Positions 11,121-22,075 of a stretch of DNA of 64,000 bases are shown piece after piece. This stretch comes from Carpediemonas membranifera. Lineage: Eukaryota; Fornicata. The stretch lies in assembly GCA_019828565.1 (NCBI GenBank), contig JAHDYR010000011.1, forward strand, positions 434,001-498,000, written 5' to 3'. Position 1 is the stretch's first letter. The number at the start of each line of letters is the position of its first letter. The translations under genes and the position numbers were made by a program. The notes under the pieces are model-generated. The model did no database searches. It was given only the letters and a program-made list of their open reading frames with translations, and was not told the DNA's origin.

Positions 11121-11624
11121 CAGGGCAGATACTCCGGAGAGAGCAGACGCCGCTCACCCCCTCATGGGACCGGCAAGAGGAGTGGCAAGGACAGGGCGGT
11201 GAGCTACACAGGGGCTGGAAAGAGGGGCAAGCTCGACGGCGACGCCCGTTACGAGGCTGGAAGCAGACAGTCGAGTGACAGCGACGCGGAGAGGGACGAA
11301 CTCAGGAAGGAACTTGATGAAGCCAAGAAGCTGATTCTCGCACTCAGGGCCAGGGACAGCAGGGAGGAGGAGCAGGCGACGCCAACCCCAGCACCGGCTG
11401 ACACCCAGGGAAACCAGGGTACCGGCAAGGAGCACAGGGTAGTCCGTCACAAGAAGAGGACTCGGACAAAGAGGTCTCGCAAGCCGAGACAGCTAAACCA
11501 GATGGAGCTAGTGGCCCAGATCGTGTCAACGGTGATGAAGACCATGCAGCAACAACAGGGGATGGCAACCGAGAACCAGAGCGATGATGGCAGTGACAGT
11601 GGCAACTCAACGGAGACCGATTAA

Positions 11625-11941
11625 GCAGGGTAAAGTGGTATTCTTTGAGAGTGATAGTGACAGTTGTCAGTTCTTTTCTTTTAATCCAACCCTGGCTCCC
11701 ACCCAGGGTCCGGCATTAGCTGAAATGCACTGCCGGTGGGCTGTGGCGGCAGCCAAAGGGGGGTCACGCCAATGCGCCCCCTCCTAAGTATCCCTGCCCG
11801 AAGGTAAGGATGGTCACCAGGGTAACCCATAGTTGGCCCGCCATGGGTAACCGGAGCCGGCACGAAGGCCCCGTGACGGGACAAGGGCAGATTGCAGGGA
11901 ATTTCCGAAAATTCGCAGGATAGGAAAGACGGAGTACAAGA
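11625..11941 (+). other. LINE-B inter-ORF spacer
   Basis: This 317-bp stretch has no gene. It holds a pyrimidine-rich tract (11,671-11,682) and a CCCTGG...CCCAGGG inverted repeat just downstream. It could promote reinitiation or internal translation of ORF2; no evidence decides. Confidence 0.5.
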
Positions 11942-14900
11942 ATGGAAACGATCAAGATAGCGAGCCTGAACACTGAGGGACACATCGGGAAGGGAAAGGA
12001 CTTCACGGCCTCAATGGCAACGGCTATAAGGATGAAACTGAGCGACACAGATGCAGTATGCATCCAAGAAACGTGGAGGACGGCGAATACGAGGGTACAC
12101 AACTTCATAGACTTCGACTACGCAATGGCAGGGAAGGAAACAGAGGAGGAGCTAGCTATGGACAACGAGAGGAGGAAGAAAGAAGCCCAAAGCCAGCGCC
12201 GAATAGATGCCCAGCTGGGCATAGCAGGGAGCAGTAGCCGGACGCCCAGGACGAGGGGTACTAGAGAAGGAGTGGGCACAATCATCAACCCAAGAGCAAG
12301 AGGGAGCTGGGACGTAGGCATCACAGATAGCTTATCAGGGAGGATACAGGTGAGCATACTCAGAACCCATAGGGACATCCTGGTGATCAACGTGTATGGC
12401 CCACCGGTCGGCCACGGAAGGGAGGAGAAGGACGAGTTCAGGGACGGAATAAGGAGCATTATGGAGATGAAAGGAGAGATGGAAACAATCATCATAGGGG
12501 ACTGGAACCTCGACCCCAAAAGGATAGCCACAATGGCAAGATGGAAGGACCTGATCAGGGACTATAAGCTGGGAGCAGTGATCCCCATGGAAGGTACCCT
12601 CACCAAGGGAACTACCACTCCGGACTTCGCGCTGGTATCATCAGGGATCAGAGGAGCAAGGATAGAAGTACTGGATGCTAGTCGACTCGGAGTCTGGGGG
12701 TCAGCCCACAACATGATAAGACTGGAATGGAGGGAACAACGGATCCAACGGACTACAAAGAGAGAGGAAGTCCTAGACATACCGGGCGTCAGAGTGTGGA
12801 ACATGAGGAAGAAGGCTGAACGCACATCAGTCAGAAGACTGCACCGTTTTAAGAGCCTGGATGAGTGGGAGGAGGATATCAGGAAGGATATGGGCGAGCC
12901 GTCAGGTCACCCAGGCAGTGGAGACAGGGAAGAGGTCATCAAAGAAAAGGTGTGGTCAGAACTCCGGCACACACCATGGACAGAAGAGGGAAACAAGACC
13001 AGAAGTGAGATCATGAAGCGTGAGCTACAGGCCTTCTGGGGAAAACGCAGGGAAGAGTGGATCCAGGACCTCAGCCGGAGCGCGAAGGAAGGATACAAAG
13101 CATCCAGGTCCATGGTGGAAGCAGCGGTAAGAAGATGGTGGTGTGAAAACCAGTTCAAGGGCATGCCAGAGAGCATACTGAAGGACGGGAAGATTACCAC
13201 CAACAAGGAAGAAATAGGTAAGATCCTCCTACAACAGTATGCAGGAGTGAGCAGGGGCAGGGAACCGGAGTGGAAGGATAGAGGCAATGGAAAGAGGGAG
13301 GACGAATTTAAGGAGAGAGAAATACGAGAAGCGATCAGAAGGATAAAGAGGGACACTGCACCGGGACCGGACCACACTACAGGGGACATGCTCAGGGACA
13401 CAGATGACCAGGGGATCGCTCAGATAACTAGGCTCATGAACAGGGTATACAGGGAGGGCAAGATCCCGACAGCATGGAAGTATGCTACAGTCTCGGCCAT
13501 CCACAAGACAGGGAAGCCCAGAGTGAAGCCGGAGTCGTACAGACCCATCTCGCTAACACCACTACTGTATAGGGTGTATGGTAGGCTCCTGAAGAGAAGA
13601 TTAGAAGCAGCCACATGGCACCTCATCCCAAGAGAGCAAGCAGGGTTCCAATCGGATAAGGACGTAATACAACAGATACAATACATCGTGCAGAGACACC
13701 AGGAAGGGGGGGAGACCACGTCGATCTTCCTAGACATAGAGAAAGCCTATGACACCGTCCCGAGGGACATCCTCATGGATAAGCTGCAGGGAATGGGGGT
13801 CGAAGACCACCTCATCAGGGCAATACAGAGTACACTAGAAGAGACATGGATCTCGGTGAAGGGGGCAGGGTCATGGGAGAGAACAAACAGGGGAGTGAAA
13901 CAAGGATGTGTCCTAGCGCCGACCCTGTTCGTTTTTTTCATGGCAAACTGGCCTCACCTGGTCAGGAAGAAGCATCAGGGACAAGAGTACGATATCAGGG
14001 AACCACCAACGGAGTTACCAAGAGTCCGGGACACGCTGCCGGCCACCCTAACCATGTTCGTGGACGATACAGCGGTCACAGGGGAGACACCGGAAAAGAG
14101 CAAGATAGTGGCGAACCTAGTCATAGAAGTTATCAAGGAGCACCTCATGAGGGCAAATGCACAAAAGAGTGAGATGATCAGTGTAGACAGGGCAGCAGTG
14201 GCGAGAGTGGGGGAGTTACCCTAATGGCAAAGAGGAAGCTAAGTACCTAGGTCTCTGGATAGCCAGCGGAAAAGACCCACTGGCAGCCTGTATCAGAAAG
14301 AAGCGGGAGCAGAGCGAAAGGTACAAGAAGCTAGTGAGAAGAGTGGGATGGACCAGAGGCAACATGCCGGCGCTAGCCAGCAGGCTCCTCCTCGAAGTTT
14401 ACATATGGCCGAGGATAATGTTTGGAGTGGAGGTGTGGGGCTACGCAGCAGGGGGGAACAAGATATGGACGGATTGGCAGGGCATCATGGCCGGAACAGG
14501 CCCAGGTGGGGGCTCGGTCATGCGCATCTTGAACGGATGGATGGACCTGCAAGCCCACCTGGAGATGCTAGCAGTCAAGAGGATCGTGACAAGCAGGGGC
14601 CAGGATATACCAATCAGAGACAGGGTCTGGAAGGAGGGATCGATTATGTGGAAAGCCAGGGACTCAGTGAACGCACTCCTCAGAGGAACAAGAGAGGGAG
14701 CAACGAATGCAGGGAAGATAGACTTTGGTAGGGAGATGGTAAGAATGAACTGGACCAGGAGGTGCAAGAGCAAGACAGCGGTGGGGCTCATGGAAGTCCT
14801 AGGACCCAAACGTATGGGAAAGTGCATGGCGGGGAAACCGGCCATAAGTAGGAAGACAGGGAAGTGGCAGTCAAGGGCAGAGTGGAAAAGGATAGTGTCG

Positions 14901-15389
14901 GTGGCAGCGAATGTCAGCCCGTCTCCATCATCAGCGGAAAGGGGAGAAGGCCCAGAGCGAGCGCTGGCGGACCTGGCGATGGGTGAGGAACTCAAACACA
15001 AGATACAAAGGAGGTGCCCCCTGTGCACAAAGGAGAGCGAGATAGAGTTACTGTGGCAAATAGCGAGAGAGCAGCCAAACCAAGCCAGGAAGCAGGCACT
15101 AATCAGGGAGTGGGTAAGGGGTCAGCCGCTGGGATCGGCGGCCCACATTATGTGTGAGTGCCCAGAGGTTGAAAGAGGAGATGACTGGGAAAAGATATGG
15201 AAGACAGCTAAGGAGAGGACCAGGGAATTGCAAGTCAGAAGAGGCCCGAATGGGAGGTGGTATGAGAAGAGGCCAATCTTAGAGGTGCAACAACTAGTGT
15301 TAACAGGGTCGGAAGAGATATGGGAAGGACTGCGAGCTGGGCTGAGAGCCCTGGCAAAGGTCTATGATAGCTATAGAATAGATGGATAG
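11942..15389 (+). pseudogene. LINE-B ORF2: endonuclease-reverse transcriptase, one frameshift
   Basis: An ATG at 11,942 opens about 1,150 codons. Domains in order: EEP endonuclease (residues 1-260, with an N-terminal SLNTEGH and GDWNLDP), linker, reverse transcriptase (about 470-760, with PGPDHTTGDM, SYRPISLTP, FLDIEKAYDT, GVKQGCVLAP and the FVDDTA active site), thumb and a C-terminal CX2C...HX3C zinc cluster. The frame breaks at GGGGG 14,209-14,213; dropping one G rejoins it to the frame that ends at 15,389. The catalytic residues I can identify are intact, so apart from that run the copy looks potentially functional. It encodes its own nicking endonuclease and RT for target-primed reverse transcription. 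Confidence 0.87.
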
Positions 15390-16163
15390 ATAAGGAACAC
15401 CACATCCAGAAAGGGGGCAGGGAAGCATAGACTCTGGGATCAAGGGGAGACCCCCATGTTTCCCAGGGAGAGGGCAGGGCCAGGGACAGAGGAAATCCAT
15501 CAATTGGATGGTTGCACCACTCGCGGTGAACCTAAGGAAACTGCAGGGACTGAGCATGGGATACGGGGGACATGACGTCCCCGCCGCCCTTGTGAACGAT
15601 AGAGGGACGCTGGGAAGTGTAGCACAAGAGAACTATCATAAGGGGTACTAGGCCTTGCAGATCTAGAGTCTGTGTTAGCCCTAGCCCACGCCGCCTAACA
15701 GGGGGTAGATGAGAGGGACTTAGTTGCTTTCTCCGCCCACGGGTAGGCCACTTAACAGGGTCGTGGGGGCACTGAACAGGGAATCTGGAAAGAGGAGAGG
15801 GTGCCATGCTTGAACGACCCCGTAGGGACTGCAGGGAATCAGGGAGTGCTATAGAGAAGGTCTTGCAGGACAAACCTGCCTGTGGAAGCACCGAGGACAG
15901 ACCCCCAGGCTCCCTGGAAGCTGCCGGGTTTACAGGGAGACAGGAAAGCGCTCAGCGCACGGAGATGGCGAAGGCCTATGGGGGGAAGTGAAATCGGGAG
16001 TGAGCGGAAGCAGTAGCACCGAATCGCTCGTTGGACGCAGCTGACAAGTTCAATCGCAGGGAGGAGGCAGCGCCCCGGGGAACTCGGCTCCAGTAATAAG
16101 GGAGATCAGCCTAAGTAACCGGGGCCCGATACCAGGCACCATAAATTTTCCTTCTTTCTTTCT
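15390..16163 (+). other. LINE-B 3' untranslated region and pyrimidine tail
   Basis: 774 bp without a gene, clearly related to the LINE-C 3' UTR (the block about 15,830-15,980 matches LINE-C in reverse orientation at about 8,815-8,965). It ends in CATAAATTTTCC and then CTTT repeats directly against the right target-site duplication. Confidence 0.75.
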
Positions 16164-16178
16164 TGGTGACTCCTAGGT
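16164..16178. repeat. target-site duplication of LINE-B, right copy
   Basis: Exact 15-bp copy of 7928-7942. The DIRS RT frame runs through it on the minus strand. Confidence 0.9.
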
Positions 16179-16887
16179 ACTCCAGGCGTTGTGTGGGAGT
16201 TAGGATGCACTTGTTGAGCCCTGGGATAGCTCCCAGCGACCTCATGAGCGCGACTATTTGGGGAGCGGCGTCTGCTAGGTGGCGACGTGACCGATGTGAG
16301 ATGAGAAAGTCGTCGAGGTACACCGCTATTGTCACGTTGAAGCGGTTCGCGAGTATCTTTGCTAGCTGGATGGACGTAGACTGGAACACGAACGGGGCAG
16401 CGGTCCAGCCGAACCCTAGTGTGTTGTATCTGTACGCCTGCCCGTTCGGGAGGACGATCCCCAGTAGCGTGGAGTCGGTCGGAGCCACACCCATCTGGTG
16501 GTAGCCGGAGGCTAAGTCGATCTTGAGCATGAAGTCGTTGCGCTTGAGGTTGCGCACTGCTCGTTTTAGGCCGAAGAGCCGGAAGACCCGCGTCTCCGCA
16601 GTGATTGCGTTGAGGTCGCGTAGGTCGTGTACCGGGCGGACATCGTGCTCGCCCTTTGCAACCGCGAAGAGCGGGGCACTGTGCCGGAGTTGCCCGCTGG
16701 TACAGGGTGAGATCACGCCAAGTCGGACCATCTCGTCGAGCTTTGGGGTGAGCCGTGGGTCCAGGCGCCGTTGTGGCGTGGGTGGCGGGGGAGTGCCTGT
16801 TAGCTTGATAGGTACGCCGTGACGGAGCCAGCCGACCACCTCGTCCGAGGCGCCGAGCCTTTCCCATAACCACCACCTCGCGTTCAT
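16179..16887 (-). pseudogene. reverse transcriptase of the DIRS pol (5' part)
   Basis: The ATG at 16,887 lies 26 bp after the gag stop. RT motifs in order: VHDLRDLNAI, FMLKIDLASGYHQ, and the VYLDDFL active site at about 16,310. The frame reaches LEYLGVT, where LINE-B interrupts it, and continues in phase at 7,942. Some LINE tail codons (Lys/Arg-rich) prolong the open frame to 16,111 but are not part of the protein. Conserved catalytic Asp residues are intact. The lesion is the insertion, not point decay. Confidence 0.82.
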
Positions 16888-16913
16888 CGACGGGAATTGA
16901 TGAACAGAGGTTG

Positions 16914-17468
16914 TTATGTTCTCTTCTTCTTGTGAAACCCCCCCATGTTACCGTTGGTGTCCTTACGCCTGCCCTTAGAGCGGGCCTTCGCTGCGCAGTA
17001 AGCGATGGTGCGTCTGCTCTTGCTTTCTGTGCTGTTGAAGAGGTCCTGAAACAGCTCGGTCGTGGCATCGGACCAGTTATCATCTTTGAGGTCTAGGACC
17101 ATTCTACGAGCCTGTAGTTCGAGAAGAAGACGTTGTTTCGTCGCGGAATCTGGGAGAGCACTAGTGATCACGACAACGCGTTGAAGCCACTTCGCTTCTG
17201 CCTTGAGAGGTCTCTTGCTTGGTAACTCCGAGAAGGTGTCCATCTCTGCCAGAGTTGCATCTATGTCCTCCATCGTGTCCTCCTCCAACGATTCGGAGGT
17301 ATTGAACCTAGCAACGGTGGAACTTTCGAGCATTTCGTCGTCAGGTTCTTTCTCTGGCGGAGGCGGAGGAGCAAGCCTGTTCAGGGCTTCGGACATGGAA
17401 TTGATTGAAGCTTCTAGCTTATCTAAGCGTGTTGCCGTCGGATCCGGCGGATCCGAACCTTGCGCCAT
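16914..17468 (-). CDS. putative gag of the DIRS element (184 aa)
   Basis: The frame could be extended upstream to 17,612, but that part lies in the gypsy LTR. The first ATG in genuine DIRS sequence is at 17,468 (MAQGSDPP). The product has a short predicted helix, a Pro-rich hinge, an acidic middle and a basic C terminus (KARSKGRRK...HKKKRT). No zinc knuckle is visible. Its place directly before RT and its charge pattern suggest the structural/RNA-binding protein of the element. The protein itself is not broken, although its host element is. Confidence 0.6.
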   Translation of the reverse strand: MAQGSDPPDPTATRLDKLEASINSMSEALNRLAPPPPPEKEPDDEMLESSTVARFNTSESLEEDTMEDIDATLAEMDTFSELPSKRPLKAEAKWLQRVVVITSALPDSATKQRLLLELQARRMVLDLKDDNWSDATTELFQDLFNSTESKSRRTIAYCAAKARSKGRRKDTNGNMGGFHKKKRT

Positions 17469-17550
17469 TCTGTCCGCATAAACTGCGTGACTCGCCTGAC
17501 CGGCGAAACACCTTTTGCCCGGAGTGAGGCTATCGCATCGCCCTCCGCTC

Positions 17551-17638
17551 TTTGGCGTATAAAGCGCTGTGGATGGTACTTCATTTAGATTAAATACACA
17601 CACTAAATACACATCAACTGATTACGAAATCACAACAC
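17551..17638 (-). repeat. 3' LTR of the chromovirus
   Basis: 88 bp, identical to the 5' LTR. The sense strand begins (G)TGTTGTG and ends GCCAAA. A purine-rich tract (GGAGAAGACGGAGG) lies immediately upstream as a candidate plus-strand primer. The gag-pol stop codon falls inside this LTR at 17,622. Confidence 0.9.
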
Positions 17639-20600
17639 CTCCGTCTTCTCCAAAGAGCTTGCCGCGCAACTTGTGTGCGTCGATATACGACTCAACTTGT
17701 TCGTTTCCTCTCACATCCTCATCATAGCACTGATAAGTATCTTCTTCAGGCTCGTAACCGCTCCAGCGTAGTCTGAAAACGATGTTCCCGTCCTCATCGG
17801 TCGAATGGCTCACTACTGATTCGACAACGTATAATTCATCATCATCATCAAACTTGGCGAGCTCAGATATCTCCTCCTCAGTTAAGAAGGATCGATGGAA
17901 CCTCCTCAGACGGTGTACATGTGACACCAGCTCCGCCCTCCCTGAAAAGGCCTGTAAGGCGTATTGGTTGTTCGGAAGCGAGTCTTTCACCATGAATGGG
18001 CCTCGGTAATTCGGGAGCGTCTTGCTACGCGGACCCTTAGGTGGGGCCAGCAGGACATAGTCGCCAGGCTTGAAGACATCAGGCTCTACTGAGGGGGTAG
18101 TCCAAGGCAGAGGACTGGGTGGCTCTGGCGAGGTCGTGGATCTCCCTCAATCTGCTCAGCAACCCGGAGGTATAAGACGAGGTGGACTCGTAAGAGTCAA
18201 GGTTAGGGGTCAACGTCCTCGGTAACAGGCTGTTGGATGGGGAAAGGACATCGCCATAGAGCATGGCGTAGGGCGTGGTGTTAATGATCCTGTGCTTGGC
18301 GTTGTTCATGACAAACTGGACCAGAGGTAGACAGGAACTCCAGTCGCTCCAACGTCTTCCAAGGGAAGGCAAGAGGGTCTTCAGATGACGCCTAACCTCG
18401 CGATTGGCCCTTTCAGCTATACCGTTCTGCTGGGAGACGTAAGGGAAAATGGTGGTGTGTTCGATATGCAGAGACCGGTTCAACGCAGCAATGGTGTCGT
18501 TGACGAACTGGGAGCCGTTGTCGGAGTGCAAAAAGTGGGGCAAACCGTGACGTGAGTACACTCTTTCCACCAAGGCCTCGGCAGCGCTGAGAGCGCCAAG
18601 GTCACTCAGTGGGACCAGCTCGACCCATCTTGTGAAGTTGTCAATAATTGTCAGCACATATTTGGATCCAGACGACTCGTCTACTGGCAGGGGACCAATG
18701 GCATCGATAGACACCGTGTGAAAAGGGGTGTCGGTGACAAGGTGGCCAAGTTGCGTCTTGACAGTCTTCTGGAGACGGAATTTCTGACAGATGCCACAGC
18801 TGGAAATGAAGGTAGCCGCATCCGAAGACATGTTCTCCCACTCGTGGCCTAGGTCTTTGAGGGTCTGAACAGTGGCGGCTACTCCCTTGTGACCGCTAAG
18901 AGCGTTGCCGTGGACCTTGCGGAATAGATCAACCTTCTCCTCTTGAGATAGAACGGGGAGGCGAGACTGGACAGCGTTACAGAAGGAAGTTTTCGGTTGG
19001 AACATCCTAGACAGAGTGTCAGCAAGGACATTAGTCTCTCCGGGGATGTAAGCGATCTCGAACATGTACTCTCCTAGTCTGTTCTTCCATCTGTTGACCT
19101 TCTCCGACTTGCTAGCAGTCAAGAAGGTGAGGTTCTTATGGTCAACCTCAGCAACAAAGGAAGTTCCTCTGAGGAAACTGTCGAACTTCAAGACGGCTTC
19201 GTAGAGGGCAGCAGCCTCCTTCTCAGTTATAGACCAGCTCAACTGCGAGCCGGAGAGGGCACGAGAGAAGAAAGAAATGAAGCGGGTCTCGCCATCAATG
19301 ACTTGGTACAAAAACGGCGCCGAGTCCATAGCCCGAAGCATCGGTCTGGAGTCTAAGGGGATGGTTATAGTCAGGATGATGAAGCATGTCCGCATTCCGG
19401 AGAATCTCTTTCAGATCGGACAGAGCTTCGCGGGCTGAGTCGTCCAGAGAGAAGGGAACGGGGGTCTCCTTGAGTAGGCGCAAGAGAGGATGGGCGACCT
19501 CAGTATATCGGGGAACGAATTGACGACAATAGTTGAATATGCCGAGGATCGCGCGCAACTCAGAGAGAGATCTAGGCTCCTGCAGGTTGTCGATATCCAG
19601 CAATCTGTCCGGGTCGATAGTCATGCCACTCTCGTTCACGATGAAACCCAAGAAACGAGCCGAGTCAGTGCCGAACTTGCACTTGTTTCCGGACAAACGG
19701 AGATGGTGAGAGACGAGGCGGTCCAAGACAGCCTCCAAGTTCTCGAGGAATTCCTCGGCATTCCGGCCGACTACCAGTAGGTCATCAACGTAGATGATCA
19801 AGCGTCGCTCTCTCACGATGTCGTCAAAGATCTCCAACATCACCTTCTGGAAATGGCCGGGGGCGTTCATTAGGCCAAATGGTATCCGCTTGAACTGGAA
19901 TTGCCCGCTGTGGCAGACGAAGGAAGTCAGGTAGCGAGAGTCTTCGTGCAGCTCGAACTGGTGGTACCCGGAACGGAGGTCTAATGAGGCAAAAGTACTT
20001 CATACCGGCAGCCTGTCTTAGCAAGGTATCGCAGCCTTGGAGAGGCACGGGTTCCGGCACCGTCACGGCGTTGACTTGAACATAATCCAAGACCATTCTC
20101 TCCTTATCCTTCTGGTGAACATAGAAAAGAGGCGAGGCCCAGGGGGACGAGCTGCGCTCGATAATGTCGCGAGCGAGAAGGTCGTCGATGATGTCGTCGG
20201 TCATCTCTCTCAGAGGCTTGGACATGTTGTAGGGCTTCGCGGCAACCGGTTCGGCACCTTCCCGCAGCCTCACTATCATGGGCCTGGCCTTGGCTGGGAG
20301 GGAGTCTGGCTTCTCAAACAACTCTCGATACCGATTCAAAAGGGAACAGACACGCTGCTTTATAGCAGGAATCGTGTCCGCAGTAGCAGTCTCGATTAAT
20401 GAGTCGACAGAAGAAGGAATGTCTGCAAGGGGATCGTGTGAAGCGTCAGAGGTTTCGGGACGACCAAGTGTAACCGCGTCGGGGTTGAGGAGCCCCAAGT
20501 GAGACGAGATCTCCTCAGAGAGGATGAGAGGGACATTCAAGTCCGGCATCACATGCACCACACATGTCTCGGAGATAGCGGAAGGAACGCAGCCGGGTCT

Positions 20601-21971
20601 CTTGTGCGTTATCAGTAACTTCGCATCGAAGAGGGCCATCGTCTCGGAGTTGTTGGCGGAGATCATGATGTGTCCCGAGGGACGAGTTGCCGGGAATAGG
20701 TCCTTAGTCATATCAGACCACTCACGCAGACGTAGGTAAGAAGCCTCACTGCACTGATCAGCAAGGGCGGGGAGGTGGGTCTCGTGACCATCGATCGTTA
20801 TGACAACGTTGGCGGGCTGGCTATGAGTACCGATGGCGTTCGAATGGCCGCGCTCCGGAGGGTTCGGGTTCAGATAACACTTGTCAGTCGAGTGCTTACC
20901 CCACTTCTTGTGGAATGGACACCACACGAAGCCCTCGCCGGGACTGACCGACTTGTCAGTGAGATCAGCGATGACAGTGGACGAACCCTTAGCAGAGGTT
21001 TGACCAGTGGGTGCGACAACCTGAGTCTGGGCCGAGGAGGGACCAGTTTGATGAACCTCGGGCTTGGGCTTGACCGTGGGAACGAAGGGTTCAGGCTTCT
21101 TGGCAGAGGAACTGTCAGGCTTGACAGTCGACGATGTCTCAAACTCAATGAGTCGAGCGCGAGTATCCACAAGGACGCGAGCATCTTCGAGTCGTTCCTC
21201 GTTGGCGACCATGTCTGCCAGGATTTCATCGAAAGCAGACTTGCCTAAACGGGCAATCCGGGACCAATGGGCTTGTAGGGTCTTCGGCAAGGTGGCCTTG
21301 ATAACAGAGGAGAGAGCCTTCTCGGAGTAGGAGTCTCGCATGCCTAGGATGCGGACGATGAGTGATACACGGTGCGCAAACTTCGCAAGGGCGATCGAGT
21401 TGGCGGTTGCTGAAGGCTTAGCGGCTTCCAAGAACTTGGAGAGCCAAGCCTCGACGATGAGATTGTCGTCGGGCAACACGGCCTGAGAGATAAGGGAATT
21501 CAGAGCTTCGTTCAGACTGTCCCGAGCTTGGGTGTAAGTGACCTCACTCTCCGGAGTGACGTAAGCCTCTTTGCCCTGGGCGAGCTTAAGGACGGCAGAG
21601 ACCCTGGTGAATTGAGGCAGTAGGGAGATGGTCCCCAAATGAGGGAGCAACGAAGCGGCGATCGAAGCAACATTGGGATGCTTGATAAGGTGTGCGTCAT
21701 AGTCGAGGATCAAGCGGAACCACCCTTCCTTCGAGGAGGGGAGAGCGCAATGGAAAATCTGGCGTTCGATCGATCCCGGCTTGAAGTCGCAGGGGAAGAG
21801 CTTAAAGATAGTCTCGAAAGACTCAAGGCATGAAGAATCAAGCGTGGAATCCGAATCAGGGACATCATGGGCACGAACATCGGGCTTCTTCGCGAGAGAA
21901 CTCACGAGAGTGACCAGATTACCTATAGTCTCTTCTAGTGCCGCTATACGAGCGTCATAATCGGACTGCAT
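17622..21971 (-). pseudogene. chromovirus gag-pol polyprotein, three frameshifts
   Basis: An ATG at 21,971 opens gag with a coiled N terminus and a variant zinc knuckle CX2HX6HX4C (about 20,860-20,920). A protease-like LADQCSEAS site follows, then RT (MVLDYVQVN, LRSGYHQFE, YVDDLLV), RNase H (TDASGYG...ADTLSRM) and integrase with an HHCC finger and D, D, E catalytic residues (SIDAIGPLP, HSDNGSQF, NGIAERAN). A C-terminal chromodomain (about 17,690-17,850, RLRWSGYEPEEDTY) ends the protein. Single extra bases break the frame at AAAA 19,991-19,994, AAAAA 19,310-19,314 and GGGGG 18,093-18,097 (plus-strand letters). Apart from these, one polyprotein of about 1,450 residues spans the element. Confidence 0.9.
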
Positions 21972-21976
21972 AGCTC

Positions 21977-21990
21977 AAATTGATCAATTT
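21977..21990. repeat. 14-bp palindrome across the 5' LTR boundary
   Basis: aaattgatcaattt is a perfect palindrome that includes the last three LTR bases and the first 11 bases after it. Only 16 bp separate the LTR from the gag ATG, so this occupies the place of a primer-binding site. Confidence 0.7.
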
Positions 21991-22075
21991 GGCGTATAAA
22001 GCGCTGTGGATGGTACTTCATTTAGATTAAATACACACACTAAATACACATCAACTGATTACGAAATCACAACAC
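21988..22075 (-). repeat. 5' LTR of the chromovirus
   Basis: 88 bp, identical to 17,551-17,638. It is followed on the sense strand after 16 bp by the polyprotein ATG. Confidence 0.9.

Larger units (their letters stand above)
7943..11624 (+). pseudogene. LINE-B ORF1 (gag-like RNA-binding protein), split by LINE-C and one frameshift
   Basis: Part 1 (7943-8627) is acidic and Ser/Gln-rich. It continues in the same reading sense after LINE-C (from 9650) into a globular region with a CX2HX5CX2C cluster (residues CPYHRHTAGCYHC near 9930), which might bind zinc or RNA. At GGGG 10,673-10,676 one extra base moves the frame. The rest (to 11,624) has five 12-residue DRERRD-type repeats, a Lys/Arg-rich patch (KKRTRTKRSRKPR) and an acidic Ser/Asp tail. 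I recognise no family; by position it is ORF1, which in LINEs packages the RNA. No start codon is visible in frame at the 5' end. Confidence 0.7.
7943..16163 (+). mobile_element. LINE-B: non-LTR retrotransposon with ORF1 and ORF2
   Basis: This 8.2-kb insertion (7.2 kb without nested LINE-C) is bounded by an exact 15-bp target-site duplication. It has ORF1 (7943-11,624, interrupted), a 317-bp spacer, ORF2 (11,942-15,389) and a 774-bp 3' UTR ending in TTCTTTCTTTCT with no poly(A). ORF1 is open from the left edge with no in-frame ATG near the start, so the copy is probably slightly 5'-truncated. Only two frameshifts are seen in over 6 kb of coding sequence, both in homopolymers, so it looks young. 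Confidence 0.9.
17551..22075 (-). mobile_element. Ty3/gypsy chromovirus with identical 88-bp LTRs
   Basis: A 4.5-kb LTR retrotransposon. Direct repeats at 17,551-17,638 and 21,988-22,075 are identical over all 88 bases. Flanks share CGCTC (17,546-17,550; 22,075-22,079), giving a 4-5 bp target duplication. The order gag, protease, RT, RNase H, integrase, chromodomain is that of chromoviruses. Identical LTRs imply recent insertion. The target was the DIRS element just upstream of gag. Confidence 0.92.

Noticed and set aside
16106-17083. A 325-codon minus-strand frame overlapping the DIRS RT and gag.
   Set aside because: It is Arg/Pro-rich and out of phase with clear RT and gag motifs in the neighbouring frame, so it is a shadow.
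17551-22075. Programmed -1/+1 frameshifting as the explanation for the chromovirus frame breaks.
   Set aside because: There are three breaks in one polyprotein, within RT, in RNase H and before the chromodomain, none at a gag/pol border, and LINE elements break the same way. Homopolymer error or mutation is simpler.
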